This document shows, one piece after another, positions 28,301 to 35,558 of a stretch of 55,504 nt of DNA. This DNA comes from a virus: positions 1 to 55,504 of the IMG/VR virus record IMGVR_UViG_3300027749_000136; one strand, given 5' to 3'. Position 1 is the first letter of the stretch; each line of letters begins with the position of its first letter. The position numbers and the translations under genes were made by a program. Under the pieces are notes generated by a model, which did not search any database, was not told where the DNA came from, and saw only the letters and a list, made by a program, of their open reading frames with translations.

Positions 28301-29653
28301 TACATCCGTTGTAAATGTATCTATAACATCAACATTTTCTTTTGATGCATGACCAAAATTAAACAATTTTAATCCAGCATTAAATTCAATAATAGGGCGA
28401 GTGGCTCGTTGGGCTTGATCTAATTCAGGAACTTGTCCGTTTGCTTTTGCCGATGCAATAATAATATCTTGGTGGAACCATCTATTGTTTCTGCTCCAAG
28501 GATTTCGGTCAATGCTTGCTCTATTGATAACAATATAATCTTTGTCTTTTGGAAAAGAAGTTAGTGTGCTGAACGGTGCTTTATCAAATGGCTCATCATC
28601 AAATAATAATGCAACTTCTTGCGTAAAAGAACTTATAATTTCAAGGTCGGCTTCGTTAACTAACGTAATTGCCGAGCCTACTCCTTCAACATACCAATAG
28701 CCCGTTGAATATTTTTTAGGAGCAATATTACCTTTGAAAAACAATTTCATTCCGTTAGATAACGGAACACCATTATTCATAGTATATGTTTTTTTACCTA
28801 TAATATCTTTTTCTAAATTAAGAAAAGAATTTTCGTCAATATCTTTTACTTGTAATACACCACCTACATTAGGGTCTTGTTCACTAACATAAAATAATAC
28901 ATCAGGTGTATCATTCCCTACTTTAAAAGTTAATGTTCCAATTTCAACTGCACTTGCTGATACTCCTTCAGTATATCTATCTAGCTCACCAGGTGTCCTA
29001 GTTGTTTTTATTGAAAACGGATTATTAGGCGTATTAATGGAAAAATGATAAGTTTGCCCTCTATATAAGGTCAATGCAGGATTACGAGTTAATCCGTCTG
29101 GACTAAAAATATATGCATAAGTATCGCCTTCATCTTCAGCAATGACAGTATACGTACTTTCAATAGCTAATTGTTGGCCTTCTACTTCTACGGGAGTAGG
29201 ACCGTAAGGTAGCCAATAGTACTGTTGAAAATTAACAAATTTATCCCAGCTGATGTGCGGATTCCAAGAATAAAACTCTTGTTTATTAAGTCTTTCGTGA
29301 TTATTTACAATACCACCGGCAACAGAAATATGATTAATATGATCAATATAATCTTTAAAAAATGTAGTATTTCCAAGATAATCTTGTATAACTGCCGCAG
29401 GCTCTAATTGATAATCTTGTCTAGTTTTATCAGATGCTGACAGAAAAACATCTGCCGATTTAACAGATTTTGCACTTTGTCTACCAATAAACCCTGTTAT
29501 TTTTTTAACAGTTCCGGGCTGTGTTAATTGATCTAATGTGGCTGATAAGAATTTTTTATTACTATCGGTTCGATAAAAACGAGGTAATAGATCAGCTGAC
29601 TTTCTATTTTCTCTATTAGAAAGAGGCAAATTTGGTTCGTCTTGATTAGCCAT
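16310..29653 (-). CDS. Giant (4447 aa) baseplate- or tail-associated structural protein
   Basis: A single frame of 13.3 kb with no interruption. The N-terminus (ADLLPRFYRTDSNKKFL, YYWLPYGPTPVE) matches a giant structural protein type I recall from environmental T4-like phages. Near residue 170 is a strand-rich segment (LTLYRGQTYHFSINTP). Residues about 2190-2600 hold a beta-propeller-like array with repeats such as ISPDGSIAVVAS, FSPDGYWLAISA, LSANGNIFAASAP and ISANGKLLAVGAP. Residues about 2980-3050 and 3370-3430 contain GxGYxxxPxVxI modules. It follows gp6 with a one-base overlap, the place where T4 has gp7, gp8 and gp10, so it may replace several wedge proteins. That equivalence is inferred only from position. 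Confidence 0.75.
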   Translation of the reverse strand: MANQDEPNLPLSNRENRKSADLLPRFYRTDSNKKFLSATLDQLTQPGTVKKITGFIGRQSAKSVKSADVFLSASDKTRQDYQLEPAAVIQDYLGNTTFFKDYIDHINHISVAGGIVNNHERLNKQEFYSWNPHISWDKFVNFQQYYWLPYGPTPVEVEGQQLAIESTYTVIAEDEGDTYAYIFSPDGLTRNPALTLYRGQTYHFSINTPNNPFSIKTTRTPGELDRYTEGVSASAVEIGTLTFKVGNDTPDVLFYVSEQDPNVGGVLQVKDIDENSFLNLEKDIIGKKTYTMNNGVPLSNGMKLFFKGNIAPKKYSTGYWYVEGVGSAITLVNEADLEIISSFTQEVALLFDDEPFDKAPFSTLTSFPKDKDYIVINRASIDRNPWSRNNRWFHQDIIIASAKANGQVPELDQAQRATRPIIEFNAGLKLFNFGHASKENVDVIDTFTTDVFSTIEGSLGYNIDGVNLVNGMRVLFTADTDRFVNGKIFKVNFVEISIPGRLIDFVATTGVDTTTSILTFPTAHGLTTGNQIEYRNNGNTNIEGLINGKIYFVVVVDTTKIKLYTDKNLTSQVKLFNTGSGTHKIEVFGGLRRQINLVEDTDSIPVNNETILVKLGNVNQGSMFWYNGHTWQLGQDKISISQPPLFDIFDNNGVSYGNAEVYEGSNFIGTKLFSYKIGSGTNDAELKFPLSYQNINNIGDIVFDFNLLSDSFNYKSLTDVLSKNTNIGYLKIVASIDNFSYQNGWVESTIKNVQPIVRIFKESGLTNDFPIDVYDFKNNLDDLQVKVYINGKRQNKESFVIQDGPIRKKVVLTTPINLTDVLTLKCIATQPKNENGYYEIPLNLQNNPLNKNITQLTLGEVIDHVDTIVENINGFAGTYPGYSNIRDLGNITPYGTRFVQHSGPLNLSLYHFGENSTSIVNALDQARIDYGKFKRSFILFASESGIDTDPRRHVDFILEELAKDKTKTQPYYLSDMFPHSGSTRLEYVVLDSRVKTYPLTAPFNLLQLSNRAVGVYINGYQLVHGRDYLFGDDVFFEILVSLNEGDLIEAFEYETTDGSFCPSTPTKLGLYPAYEPCIYVDNSYLEPTTVIQGHDGSIVIAYNDYRDALILELEMRIFNNIKIKYDPQIFNLYNIIPGYSRTTPYDKTEFDKVLSQYFFQWITNINKDYTSQDNTLWDRLNPFTWNYRENYTADGANTPAFWRGIYRWTLDTDRPDTHPWECLGFSIKPKWWNEVYGPSPYTNNNYILWDDIKNGIIRQPGFPIRTSPQFAKPILATGVPVDENGNLLDPYNAGQVSGYINPTPEGYYVFGDCGPVESAWRRSSYYAFALIETALLLQPNYVLGTCLDRSRIFRNLNNQLVYRDTDLRISLADIKIPSTTFSIDRVFTSGLINYVVDYITSDVTTLVTKYSNDLSALTNKLSSKLGGFTSKPKFRLLLDSKNVSSSGGVFIPDENYNIVLNTSSSVKKVFYSGVVITKYADGYEVKGYNNDNPYFTYYPYTLPGKSITVGGISESFIVWESNKYYAVGKLIKANNQYYRVKISHQSGNIFDNSYYVKLAELPVTGGRSAEFRKAWNADTPIVIGYGTKFKSIQDTVDFLQGYSAYLENEGFVFDEFNPALRNINNWEAAIKEFLFWTTQNWSVGAVLSLSPAASNLVFKSINSVVNNVLDRSFDYQIFKVDGQPLQSNFVNSFREGNTFTLSPSNTVHGIYGATLYLVQKEHVLLLDNTTLFNDIVYDQVPGYRQERIKIIGYISTNWNGSFNIPGFIYDQAILQIWEPWTDYRLGDIVKHKEFYYSANNFLPGTDAFVSDAWVRLDQQPTSRMIPNWDYKANQFADFYSLDSDNFDVGQQKMAQHLIGYQKRQYLENIIQDDVSQYKFYQGMIIEKGTQNVFSKLFDVLSADGMESLTFNEEWAIRVGNYGAVDSFKEIEFKLDESLFKLTPQPVELVSSIDPTVVDFVYRQLPTDVYIKPTGYTNNLWSTNGTVNYLRTPGYVRYEDVKLNIDSLDDILSKDITSFQEGNYVWCAFEERDWNIYRFTKSKFNVESVNYSNKTLTITCDRIPSAQPGDIFGITNSTSIAGFYKVTAVNNRTILIGATITNWVSPFTDQILTFQFYSARAKNVYDSITGELISRGVDNINELIPSSLQPLENIWADDNGAGLYSVYTNVKVFNKKVLADFTPASNAYFGKTIRISPDGSIAVVASINSARIYSKDGKLNSWIAHDVIRPPEISDLSNLNFATDIKFSPDGYWLAISAKTASNVNSSGYNKQGYVALYYRATSINYEFAQVIVSQDEANNEFFGSKLSFAKTLDNTFILAVSAIGYGGSEGKVYFYKQGSGNIIWTTFANPLTSGTNDPDQYGYSISLSANGNIFAASAPNYDNNAGAVYLYRLNSGQYEFIDLIDRSVDSLNLDDEYQFGNSIDISANGKLLAVGAPFATTDSLNDGKVYVFSLGTAPLFDLQQTLISVKTENFEKFGFTVNFMKDDTSLVVFSANGDTARKTIFDTPNYTTFDNSSLQLIDIQIDSGRVDIFDRYNNNFIYGETLETGTTTDFSDAYGSAIAVSNDIVLVGAPNDNDNSGTVLSYTRPVNSTSWKILHQENPRPNAYKIKKSFIYNRTKNELTSYLDVVDPIQGKIPGPADQEINYKTYFDPATYSIGDNVVVNGLPVNVDSGLNWTTAQVGAVWWDLTRAKFLDNQCGNVVYRSTTWNKLYETASIDIYEWIETKYLPSEWDKLSGTDKGDALSISGKSRYGDTVYSVKKKYDTISKSFQSTYYYWVKNSTVVPKSIGRNLSAYNISRLIADPISEGYVCLALTGTDSFNLVNVPSIINSTDYNLTIQYWLVDDRYTGTNAHSQWKVISEHVNTVIPIEIEKKWIHSLTGKDDNDRVVPDINLPFKQRYGVSFRPRQSMFINRTEALKQFIERVNLVLSTRLIVDEYDLTDLKSYNLPPSDMSGEWDLSIDTDAELKFVGVATLQQAVLHPIIKNGRITGATIVNSGAGYVNAPYVVVNSKKQGRNASLRTIINLEGQVIDVKVLNPGEGYLDNSSPYNILTANTILSVRPYTVLVNSDANIFDKWSTYQWIAATLKWERTRGQAFDVNRYWNYTDWYATGYTQFTKIDHIVNNTYELALLESSIGQLVKVKNIGTGGWLLLEQYNNLTTIDYTQNFKVVGRNNGTIQFSNSLYTFNGLGYDSALFDSTLYDNVASTELKIIIETIKNKILVDDLRTEYLTLFFASIRYVLSEQTFSDWVMKTSFVKATHNVGALTQKVNYNSDNLENFEDYIKEVKPYRTQIREYISSYTKLDPSYNSVSDFDLLPIIDSNFKVVPITTKIDSAGIIQSENNVFNSYPWKHWYDNIGFTVQELFLIDGGSGYISQPTVSIQGGFGNGAIAKAYIANGSVNRIQLISGGTGYLKAPLISIEGGLSEYGIAARAAVKIESEVVRSNKITIKFDRITRTYYVTELTETETFVGTGSRLQWPLKFSPVPTTGTNSVKINGVDVLRNEFLLTTKTSTSKGFTSYSGSLTLQTAPAAGEEIVVSYTKNFNHLSATDRINFYYNPESGMYGKDLAQLMTGIDYGGVSITGIGFNISGGWDSLPWFTDSWDGFDAAFDDYIVIAGASTYTYTLPYAPVLNEKINVYINSVRIDDPYFNTYDGVTEQPNGRKIAPANTVMQTIVGNGTTKTFTIPNLTLVINAGDTIIFRKSTSDGSFTPLPGEYDTQLSGGNLAYSTATGLAPDDIILDGDGLITPTSSAAPEEIVPGHITDAVAIKVYQLPTAGSAKIMFKNYIGDGITNVFELAQIPNNLASIFVKLGNNIILKQDVDYIVNWQDKTITLAVAPTDKSILSIITFGVASQDLLDSDYFISDGITTEYITKAPWIDTLGSIVLVDGQAVNYELFRTSESYDSPEKTGIRIVQNIPQGSLITYMITADKNQSASIIKSENFVSDGLSQTLTLSNIIGNSLPLSNNVIVIKDNRVLTPSSSAYFTLTNDELTYNLKKYKENETVMNPANFKVYLDGVELNFGADYIYDVPNVSITINKQVYKQDSTLTVVNFTNAEYTITDDQITFTSTLFAGNVIEVISMFNHNVEDIQRTSEYTVYQNNIIPGTSTYYSYQNVTSGKITLERMVAFDDYVWVIKNGLMLTHSVDYYLDSDLTTIRLKDSVYFSDKIDIICFNDNIVNHSYGYMQFKDMLNRVHYKRISKAKSTRLAKDLLQKDATITVVNGEVLSPPNSELNLPGIIEINGERIEYFSKTGNILGKLRRGTLGTGAPILHRVRTIVLDIGPTETIPYMDKHVVETFISNGSTNSVDLNYNPTSNNSIDIFVGGYRLKKNSYSLFEESNGYPYSPEGDSSFDAEFTVSSNSSTVQLNNTVPENSRIVVVKKIGQQWDTPLTDPTHTSTDIIKFIKNTEAVFSQYLEDKYQYILSSDDNQTLTTDDNDPLELD

Positions 29654-32600
29654 TAATTATTTCCTGCACTAGTTATTGTTTGTTGACTTATTGTCATTGT
29701 ATTTGAGGTTATTGAGCCTGCACTTTTTATCTTACTTGCAGTTATTGCTGATATTATTTCTATATCATTCACCGTGGCACCATTGATAAAAATTTGATCT
29801 TTTTCTGCTCGTATTTCATATAGACTACCAAATGTTAGTGTTGATTGCTTTGGTACTATAATAAAATTTACAATATTTGGAGCAAGTCTATTCATAACAT
29901 ATGTTGATAGTTCAGTAAAATAAAAGTTGCCACCAAAATCCCAATTCTCTAAAGCAAAGAATTCGTTAATTGCAGATAATACTTTTGATTTAACATCGTT
30001 ATCACTGATAACAATTTCTGAATTTTTAACAATTTTAAAAACTGATTGCACATCTGCGCTGGCCTTAGATCCAAATAGTACTTTATACCTAACAGGATGA
30101 TATATAATTTCATCACTTATACTTTTAATTTTATTGAGATCGGATGAAAGTAGATTGTATAAAAAATCAGAACTAGGTGCTAGTGGTTCTGTAATACGTG
30201 TACCGTCTAGCCATTCTCTAAACACTTTATCATAATCTTTAGTTAGAATAAAAACGTCAATTAAATTAGTTAGTCCAGGATCAATACGTGATTCGTAATC
30301 TGCATTATGTATATACTGAAATTTAATATTTGAGCGGCCTTCATAAACTTTATAATTTAATGAAACTACAAACCCTAATGTTAAACTATATTGTTTAACT
30401 ACATTAGTGTCAATGAAATAATAATATTGCCCGTCTACCCCACTGGTTGGTTCTGTGGTCATTATTATAACAACATCGTTGGCATTATCTATCCATCTAT
30501 AATCTTCTTGCCCTTGTTCTATTAAGTATAGTTCAAGCACTACATATTTTGTTGTAGTATTAGTATTAGGATCAACAATTTCTTCAAACAGTGTTGGATT
30601 GTCAACTACGCCATCATCGTCGGCGTCAGCAAAAGTAATTTCAATTTTTTTAGTATCGATGTATCCGTCAATTCCAACATATTCATTTGATATTTCCCAG
30701 TCTCTATCATAAGTAAAAGGAATAATATTGTCGGGTTTGGTATTGATACTTAGAATTTTAATGTTATCTTTAACTATAGTATTAGTTCTAGTATCATAAA
30801 TTTTATCGCTAGCATCAAAATAAAATCTCAATTGTTGATCGCTTTCAAAAATAAATCTTAACAATCTAGACTTAACTGTATAAAATTCAGAATCTGTTGT
30901 GAATAACAATAACCAACTAGAATCTAATTGTTGATTAGAATTATCTCCTTGTTTTCCTAAACTAAAATCACTTGCAGTATTTAAATTAACATTGAATACT
31001 AATTTCCAAGTTCGAGACTCAACATCATATCTTAGACCAAAAGACTTATTGTCAAATATTAAATCAATCATTGTACTGATAATATTAGTGTCAAGTACTG
31101 TTCTCCATGCAGGAATTATTTGACTTAGTATTGCAGTTGACGGAACGATGTCATTTAATACAACAGTTCCTGAGCCGCCTAATAATTTACCAATACCGTT
31201 GTTAGTGCCGTCTCCACTAACTGAAATAATCTTACACCATAATATAGTCGTTGCATTAAAAGGCAAAGGTCCTGTAATAGGCATTAACTTATTAAAATTA
31301 GATTTGTCAAAATAATGAGTATATGTTTTTACTCCAGCATTGTCAGTAGTGAATAAAGATTCAAATTTTACTAAGGCGCTGGGAGTTATAAATCTTAAAA
31401 GTGTGCTAGTATATGTTCCGAGTTTTAGAGGGGCAACAAATCCAATATTAGAACCAATAAATCCTGTACTTTGATTAGTATCGGTAGTTGCATTATACCA
31501 AGAAATCTCAGTTCCTACGGCAATTGCTGTAAATTTAGAATAGTAATAATCTCGTAGTTGTTTTGACTTAAGAGTGTCTAATAATTGATTATATATAACT
31601 GCTTCAATATCTGTTCTAGTACTATATGTAAATCTAAAACTATCATCATATTCTTCTCGGTACAATGCCCCGTCGTCTGCAAATAAATTAGTCTTAGAAT
31701 ATTTGCCTGTTGGGTCTACTAGATCATAATATCGACTTATTCCACTACTTGATCTATTAATAGCTTTAACTTTTATAACTTGCTGATTAACACTTAACGG
31801 ACTAATGTTGTAATCTTCGCCAGTTATCATACGATTTTGTGTATAGTATGTTGCAGGAGCGTTTGCCTTAATGCTAGTGTTTGACTCAGTTGCTGACGAG
31901 TTAGTAATTGAAGACTGCAAACTGAAAGTTATTGATATAGTTTCAGATTGATTATTATTAGAGATGTACGGTACTTCTATAGATATATTTCGCATATCTT
32001 TAGGATTAACTGTATATGCAACTCCGATACTTTGTCGATAATAAGTTCTAAACGAGCCTCTTGGAAGATTTCCAAACACTCCGTCGCTAAACGATAAACT
32101 AACTTTATCATCTGAGCGTGTTATAACACTATAGATATTTCTAATTGATTTTGTTAAACTATTGTAGATAGTGTTGTTGCCCTCTAGAGCTGGGATTTTA
32201 GCCCAATATTCTGACTCTACGCCTGCCTGATCTAATTTATATAACCACACATCGTCGTTGTTTATATTAACAGCATCAATGTCTACAGTCTCAGTTGTAG
32301 ATGGTTGATCAATTGTAAATGTTCCCTGATTTAAAATACCTTGTCGAAAATGGATGAAAAACCCAGTATTTGCACTTCCGTTGCCGCGGCCATCATTTCT
32401 GTATAAAAATGCTAATCTATTACCAACAGCCGGTGGCTCTTCGTAGATATAATTTTCACCTTTAAATGTTGTACTAACAATTTCAAAAGGCAATACTCGA
32501 CCATCTACAGATTTTGAAAAACCATATACCGGAACATCAGTATTCCTGGCTTGGAATCTATATTGTTCTGTAGGTATGTTGTATACTGTAGATTTATCAT

Positions 32601-33120
32601 CTGGTGTACCAAATTGTCTATTAGCAGGTAATGCAGCATTAAGAATTTTAATAAATTGATCATACCAATTTGGATTAGTAGGATCATTCCATGTCACTGT
32701 CTGCCCTGATAAGTTTCTTCCATTAGAATCGTATATAACTTGGCTAGTTGATAAGGTAGAAAACTTTAATAATCCGCTGCCGGCAATATTTCTTTTAGTA
32801 TTATAGCTCAATAGGCGGGCAAGACGGAGAATACTTTCACGACGCTCTGCTAGCTCTAAAAAGTTATCTCGGGCATTTAAATCAATACGGAAAGCTATGC
32901 TTTGTCCCAAGAACGCAATAAGGTCAATTAGAGCAAGGTATTCACTAGATTCAATGTAATCGTTAAAATCTTCAGGATAATTTTCCCTGATATAATTAAC
33001 CATAACTCTGCGAAGATTTTCAAAATCGTAGCTTTGAAAGTCTGCATTGCGGAAGCTTTGGTAAATTCGTGTCCAGTCTTCTGCTACTAGTAATCTATTT
33101 TGTCTATCAGTTGTTGACAT
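29653..33120 (-). CDS. 6: Baseplate wedge protein gp6
   Basis: A 1155-residue protein; T4 gp6 is about 660, so this is the longer form. The N-terminal region is diagnostic: VNYIRENYPEDFNDYIESSE, YLALIDLIAFLGQSIAFRID, LNARDNFLELAERRESILRL and ARLLSYNTKRN. gp6 forms the iris ring of the wedge and joins wedges around the hub. The C-terminal domain (SAINEFFALENWDFGG, FTELSTYVMNRL) is also typical. It follows gp25 as in T4-like baseplate operons. A late-promoter-like element and GATAGG precede the ATG. Confidence 0.93.
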   Translation of the reverse strand: MSTTDRQNRLLVAEDWTRIYQSFRNADFQSYDFENLRRVMVNYIRENYPEDFNDYIESSEYLALIDLIAFLGQSIAFRIDLNARDNFLELAERRESILRLARLLSYNTKRNIAGSGLLKFSTLSTSQVIYDSNGRNLSGQTVTWNDPTNPNWYDQFIKILNAALPANRQFGTPDDKSTVYNIPTEQYRFQARNTDVPVYGFSKSVDGRVLPFEIVSTTFKGENYIYEEPPAVGNRLAFLYRNDGRGNGSANTGFFIHFRQGILNQGTFTIDQPSTTETVDIDAVNINNDDVWLYKLDQAGVESEYWAKIPALEGNNTIYNSLTKSIRNIYSVITRSDDKVSLSFSDGVFGNLPRGSFRTYYRQSIGVAYTVNPKDMRNISIEVPYISNNNQSETISITFSLQSSITNSSATESNTSIKANAPATYYTQNRMITGEDYNISPLSVNQQVIKVKAINRSSSGISRYYDLVDPTGKYSKTNLFADDGALYREEYDDSFRFTYSTRTDIEAVIYNQLLDTLKSKQLRDYYYSKFTAIAVGTEISWYNATTDTNQSTGFIGSNIGFVAPLKLGTYTSTLLRFITPSALVKFESLFTTDNAGVKTYTHYFDKSNFNKLMPITGPLPFNATTILWCKIISVSGDGTNNGIGKLLGGSGTVVLNDIVPSTAILSQIIPAWRTVLDTNIISTMIDLIFDNKSFGLRYDVESRTWKLVFNVNLNTASDFSLGKQGDNSNQQLDSSWLLLFTTDSEFYTVKSRLLRFIFESDQQLRFYFDASDKIYDTRTNTIVKDNIKILSINTKPDNIIPFTYDRDWEISNEYVGIDGYIDTKKIEITFADADDDGVVDNPTLFEEIVDPNTNTTTKYVVLELYLIEQGQEDYRWIDNANDVVIIMTTEPTSGVDGQYYYFIDTNVVKQYSLTLGFVVSLNYKVYEGRSNIKFQYIHNADYESRIDPGLTNLIDVFILTKDYDKVFREWLDGTRITEPLAPSSDFLYNLLSSDLNKIKSISDEIIYHPVRYKVLFGSKASADVQSVFKIVKNSEIVISDNDVKSKVLSAINEFFALENWDFGGNFYFTELSTYVMNRLAPNIVNFIIVPKQSTLTFGSLYEIRAEKDQIFINGATVNDIEIISAITASKIKSAGSITSNTMTISQQTITSAGNN

Positions 33121-33140
33121 ACGCCTATCCCAATTATTGA

Positions 33141-33150
33141 GTATTTAGCG
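33141..33150 (-). promoter_or_regulatory. Late-promoter-like element CGCTAAATAC before gp6
   Basis: On the minus strand CGCTAAATAC sits in the 53-base gap between gp25 and gp6, about 20 bases upstream of the gp6 ATG. The TAAATA core matches T4-type late promoters. It is not part of a stop codon, which makes it a better candidate than similar strings inside gene junctions. Confidence 0.5.
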
Positions 33151-33173
33151 TATATTATTATGTGTGTAGTTAA

Positions 33174-33620
33174 TTACATTCCTGACAAGCCGTTAGCTTT
33201 GTCAAACTTTAACTGGATTGCTTCTTGAATGTTGTAAGGATAATATACTAGTACACACTCAATTTGTATGCCGGTATCATACGAAGTCACTAAAATTTGT
33301 TCAGCACGTACTCTACTATCATAGTTAATAATAGTCTCTACATCTTTAGTAATTAAATTTTTAACTTCTTCAGTTAACGGTTCAAATAAAATATCCCAAA
33401 TCACTGTACCAAAATTAGGCTGTTCTAGTCGTTCGCCAAGTCGTATATGAAAATGATTTAGTATATCTTGTTTGATTAACTGTAGATCATACAGGGCAAA
33501 ACTATCTGCCACAGAAGAAACTGTACTAAAACCTTTATAAGTTTTACTACCTGGTACTATCTGGCTTGCAGATTTGCCTTTTAGTGTAATCTTATCATAT
33601 AACCGAGAACTGGATGCCAT
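33174..33620 (-). CDS. 25: Baseplate wedge protein gp25
   Basis: A 148-residue protein with the gp25/lysozyme-like fold signature: LGERLEQPNFGTVIWDILFE followed by PLTEEVKNLI and VRAEQILVTSYDTG. gp25 is the core wedge protein that binds gp6 and nucleates the sheath, and is conserved in all contractile systems. Length is typical (T4: 132). It starts 7 bases after the spike gene stop with GAGGAG in front, and precedes gp6, a normal order. Confidence 0.93.
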   Translation of the reverse strand: MASSSRLYDKITLKGKSASQIVPGSKTYKGFSTVSSVADSFALYDLQLIKQDILNHFHIRLGERLEQPNFGTVIWDILFEPLTEEVKNLITKDVETIINYDSRVRAEQILVTSYDTGIQIECVLVYYPYNIQEAIQLKFDKANGLSGM

Positions 33621-33627
33621 CTAGTAT

Positions 33628-35532
33628 TTACTCCTCTTCGGGCGGTTCTTGATTAGCCGCTGGCACTTTAGCAAATGTATCAGTTGTAGTCGAATAGACT
33701 CTCCATGCTCCTGGAGGAGTGTTCATATCATCTGTAAAATCACTCTGGTCATTCAATTCTTCACCGTCAGTTGATTCATATCTACCAGCTTCGTCTCTAT
33801 CTAATTTATCAGGTTTATAATTTACAGGATCTAAATTTTCATGGTGGGGATAAGGTTCAGGTGTGGGCATCCTACGCATTATTGACTCAGTACTAGTAGG
33901 AGATTCCCATTGATCTTGTCCTGATAAATCAATAATAGTGTGTAATTTTAATCGTTGAGGCAAATTTGCTTCTTCTGCTTCTTCTGCAACCTCTGCCGCA
34001 GAACCGGTTGCCGCAGTTGCGGCGCCTGGACCGTTCATATGAATTGCTGGGGCGGTTTCAACTATATTACCTCCAGCATGGGTTTCGTTTGATCCGCCAG
34101 ATGTGTGGAATATGTGGCCGCCGGCATTAAGATCATAACTACCGTCCATACTTGTTATTACACTTCCTCCGTTTGTTGACGAACTATCTCCATCTACGCT
34201 AGTAGTAATACCACCGTCAACTTTTATATCTATATTACCCACTACATGATGTAAGAAATTTTGATCATACACCTTATTAACATCTTGTTTTACCAAATGT
34301 TTATAATTTTGATCAAATAATTTATCAACATCTTGCTTAACATGTTGTTTATAATTTTGCTCGTACGTTTTATCTACATCTTGTTTAATATGTATTTTTT
34401 GATTACCATCAACAATTAAAATTTGATCGCCAATAACATGTGTATGTTTCTCACCTTTAACTTTTGTGTTAAAGTTTCTACCAGCTTCCATGTTGATATC
34501 TCGATCTGCATAAAAATTAAAATCTTGCTTAGTTCTAAAACTAATACTATCTTCCGCATAAACTTCTATTTTGCCGTCACTGGTTAATTCGATCCATGCA
34601 GTTCCACGACTATTTCCAATATAAATTAAATCTTCACTATTATGTAATACTATTTGATGGCCAGTTCTTGTACGGAATCTAATTAGTTCATTATGCAATA
34701 TATCTTTTATGCCGTCTTCACCTTGTTCAAGTGAAGCGTACTCAGGAGGGCCGTCAGTAGGTTTTGTTTTACGTAAAAACTTATCATCACCGTCGTCCAT
34801 AACAAAACTAGATCCGCCAAGACGACTAACAAATGCATTATTAATCTTATGTTCGTGTTTACCTACTTTGCCTGTTGGTCCTTGTTTGTCAACTGGTCCA
34901 GGTGTACTAATTCCAAATACCATACTAGGAACTTCTCGACGTGCGCTACTAGTTGTTATTCCACGTATATCATCTTTAAGAAGCCCTTGATCTTCTAATT
35001 TCTTAGCGGCTGGATTTTCAGGTTTTAGTTTTCTTGTAGTATCGCTTTCGGTGTCAACATGTATAACTTTATTATAATCTGATACTGGTACCCGTTCTTT
35101 TTCGGTATCAGTCTCTCTACTGTCGTCTACTACATATTGAGTTGACGCATATCCGGGGAGAGCAAAATTCATGTCTTCGTTTTGAACACATCCAATCCAG
35201 AAGCCTTTTCTAGTATCTCCTCCAATAAAAATTACAACTACAATAGTGCCCACATCTGGAGGTACCATCCACATTCCATAACTTTTTTGCGTATTACCAT
35301 GTGTGTCAGAATCTTCTGAAACGTAATCAATATGTGTTGATCCGTAAAAAGGATTTAAGTATTTTACAGTACGTAGTTGTCCTTCTCTGTCGTCGTCATT
35401 TCCTGCTTCGTGCAGAACTTGCACTTCTAGAGTGCCCATGTATGTAGGGTCTAAGTGGCTAACAATTTTAGCTAAAAAGGGGCCGGCGTCTAGTTCGACT
35501 GAATTGGCCCCTAGTCTGGTTTCTTCTGGCAT
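33628..35532 (-). CDS. 5: gp5-like baseplate spike without lysozyme domain
   Basis: A 634-residue protein. Residues about 15-150 resemble the gp5/VgrG OB-fold: GPFLAKIVSHLDPTYMGTLE, then GMWMVPPDVGTIVVVIFIGG and KGFWIGCVQNED. No lysozyme catalytic block follows, unlike T4 gp5. Residues 381-428 are three tandem 16-residue units (HIKQDVDKTYEQNYKQ and two relatives), followed by short VDGxxxxxxDG beta-helix-type repeats up to about 490 (THAGGNIVETAPAIHMNGPG). The C-terminal 130 residues are polar and likely disordered. It should be the membrane-piercing spike. It starts shortly after the hub candidate. Confidence 0.85.
   Translation of the reverse strand: MPEETRLGANSVELDAGPFLAKIVSHLDPTYMGTLEVQVLHEAGNDDDREGQLRTVKYLNPFYGSTHIDYVSEDSDTHGNTQKSYGMWMVPPDVGTIVVVIFIGGDTRKGFWIGCVQNEDMNFALPGYASTQYVVDDSRETDTEKERVPVSDYNKVIHVDTESDTTRKLKPENPAAKKLEDQGLLKDDIRGITTSSARREVPSMVFGISTPGPVDKQGPTGKVGKHEHKINNAFVSRLGGSSFVMDDGDDKFLRKTKPTDGPPEYASLEQGEDGIKDILHNELIRFRTRTGHQIVLHNSEDLIYIGNSRGTAWIELTSDGKIEVYAEDSISFRTKQDFNFYADRDINMEAGRNFNTKVKGEKHTHVIGDQILIVDGNQKIHIKQDVDKTYEQNYKQHVKQDVDKLFDQNYKHLVKQDVNKVYDQNFLHHVVGNIDIKVDGGITTSVDGDSSSTNGGSVITSMDGSYDLNAGGHIFHTSGGSNETHAGGNIVETAPAIHMNGPGAATAATGSAAEVAEEAEEANLPQRLKLHTIIDLSGQDQWESPTSTESIMRRMPTPEPYPHHENLDPVNYKPDKLDRDEAGRYESTDGEELNDQSDFTDDMNTPPGAWRVYSTTTDTFAKVPAANQEPPEEE
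34249..34392 (-). repeat. Three tandem 48-bp units in the spike gene
   Basis: Three diverged 48-bp coding repeats give units of the form (H/L)xKQDVxKxxxQNxxx at residues 381-396, 397-412 and 413-428. The periodicity fits a triple-stranded beta-helix or coiled shaft. Copy number could vary between relatives and change spike length. Confidence 0.75.
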
Positions 35533-35558
35533 TTAATTATCCGTTATTAACTTGTGTA

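Noticed and set aside
34249-34392. CRISPR-like direct repeats
   Set aside because: The units are contiguous diverged coding repeats without spacers.
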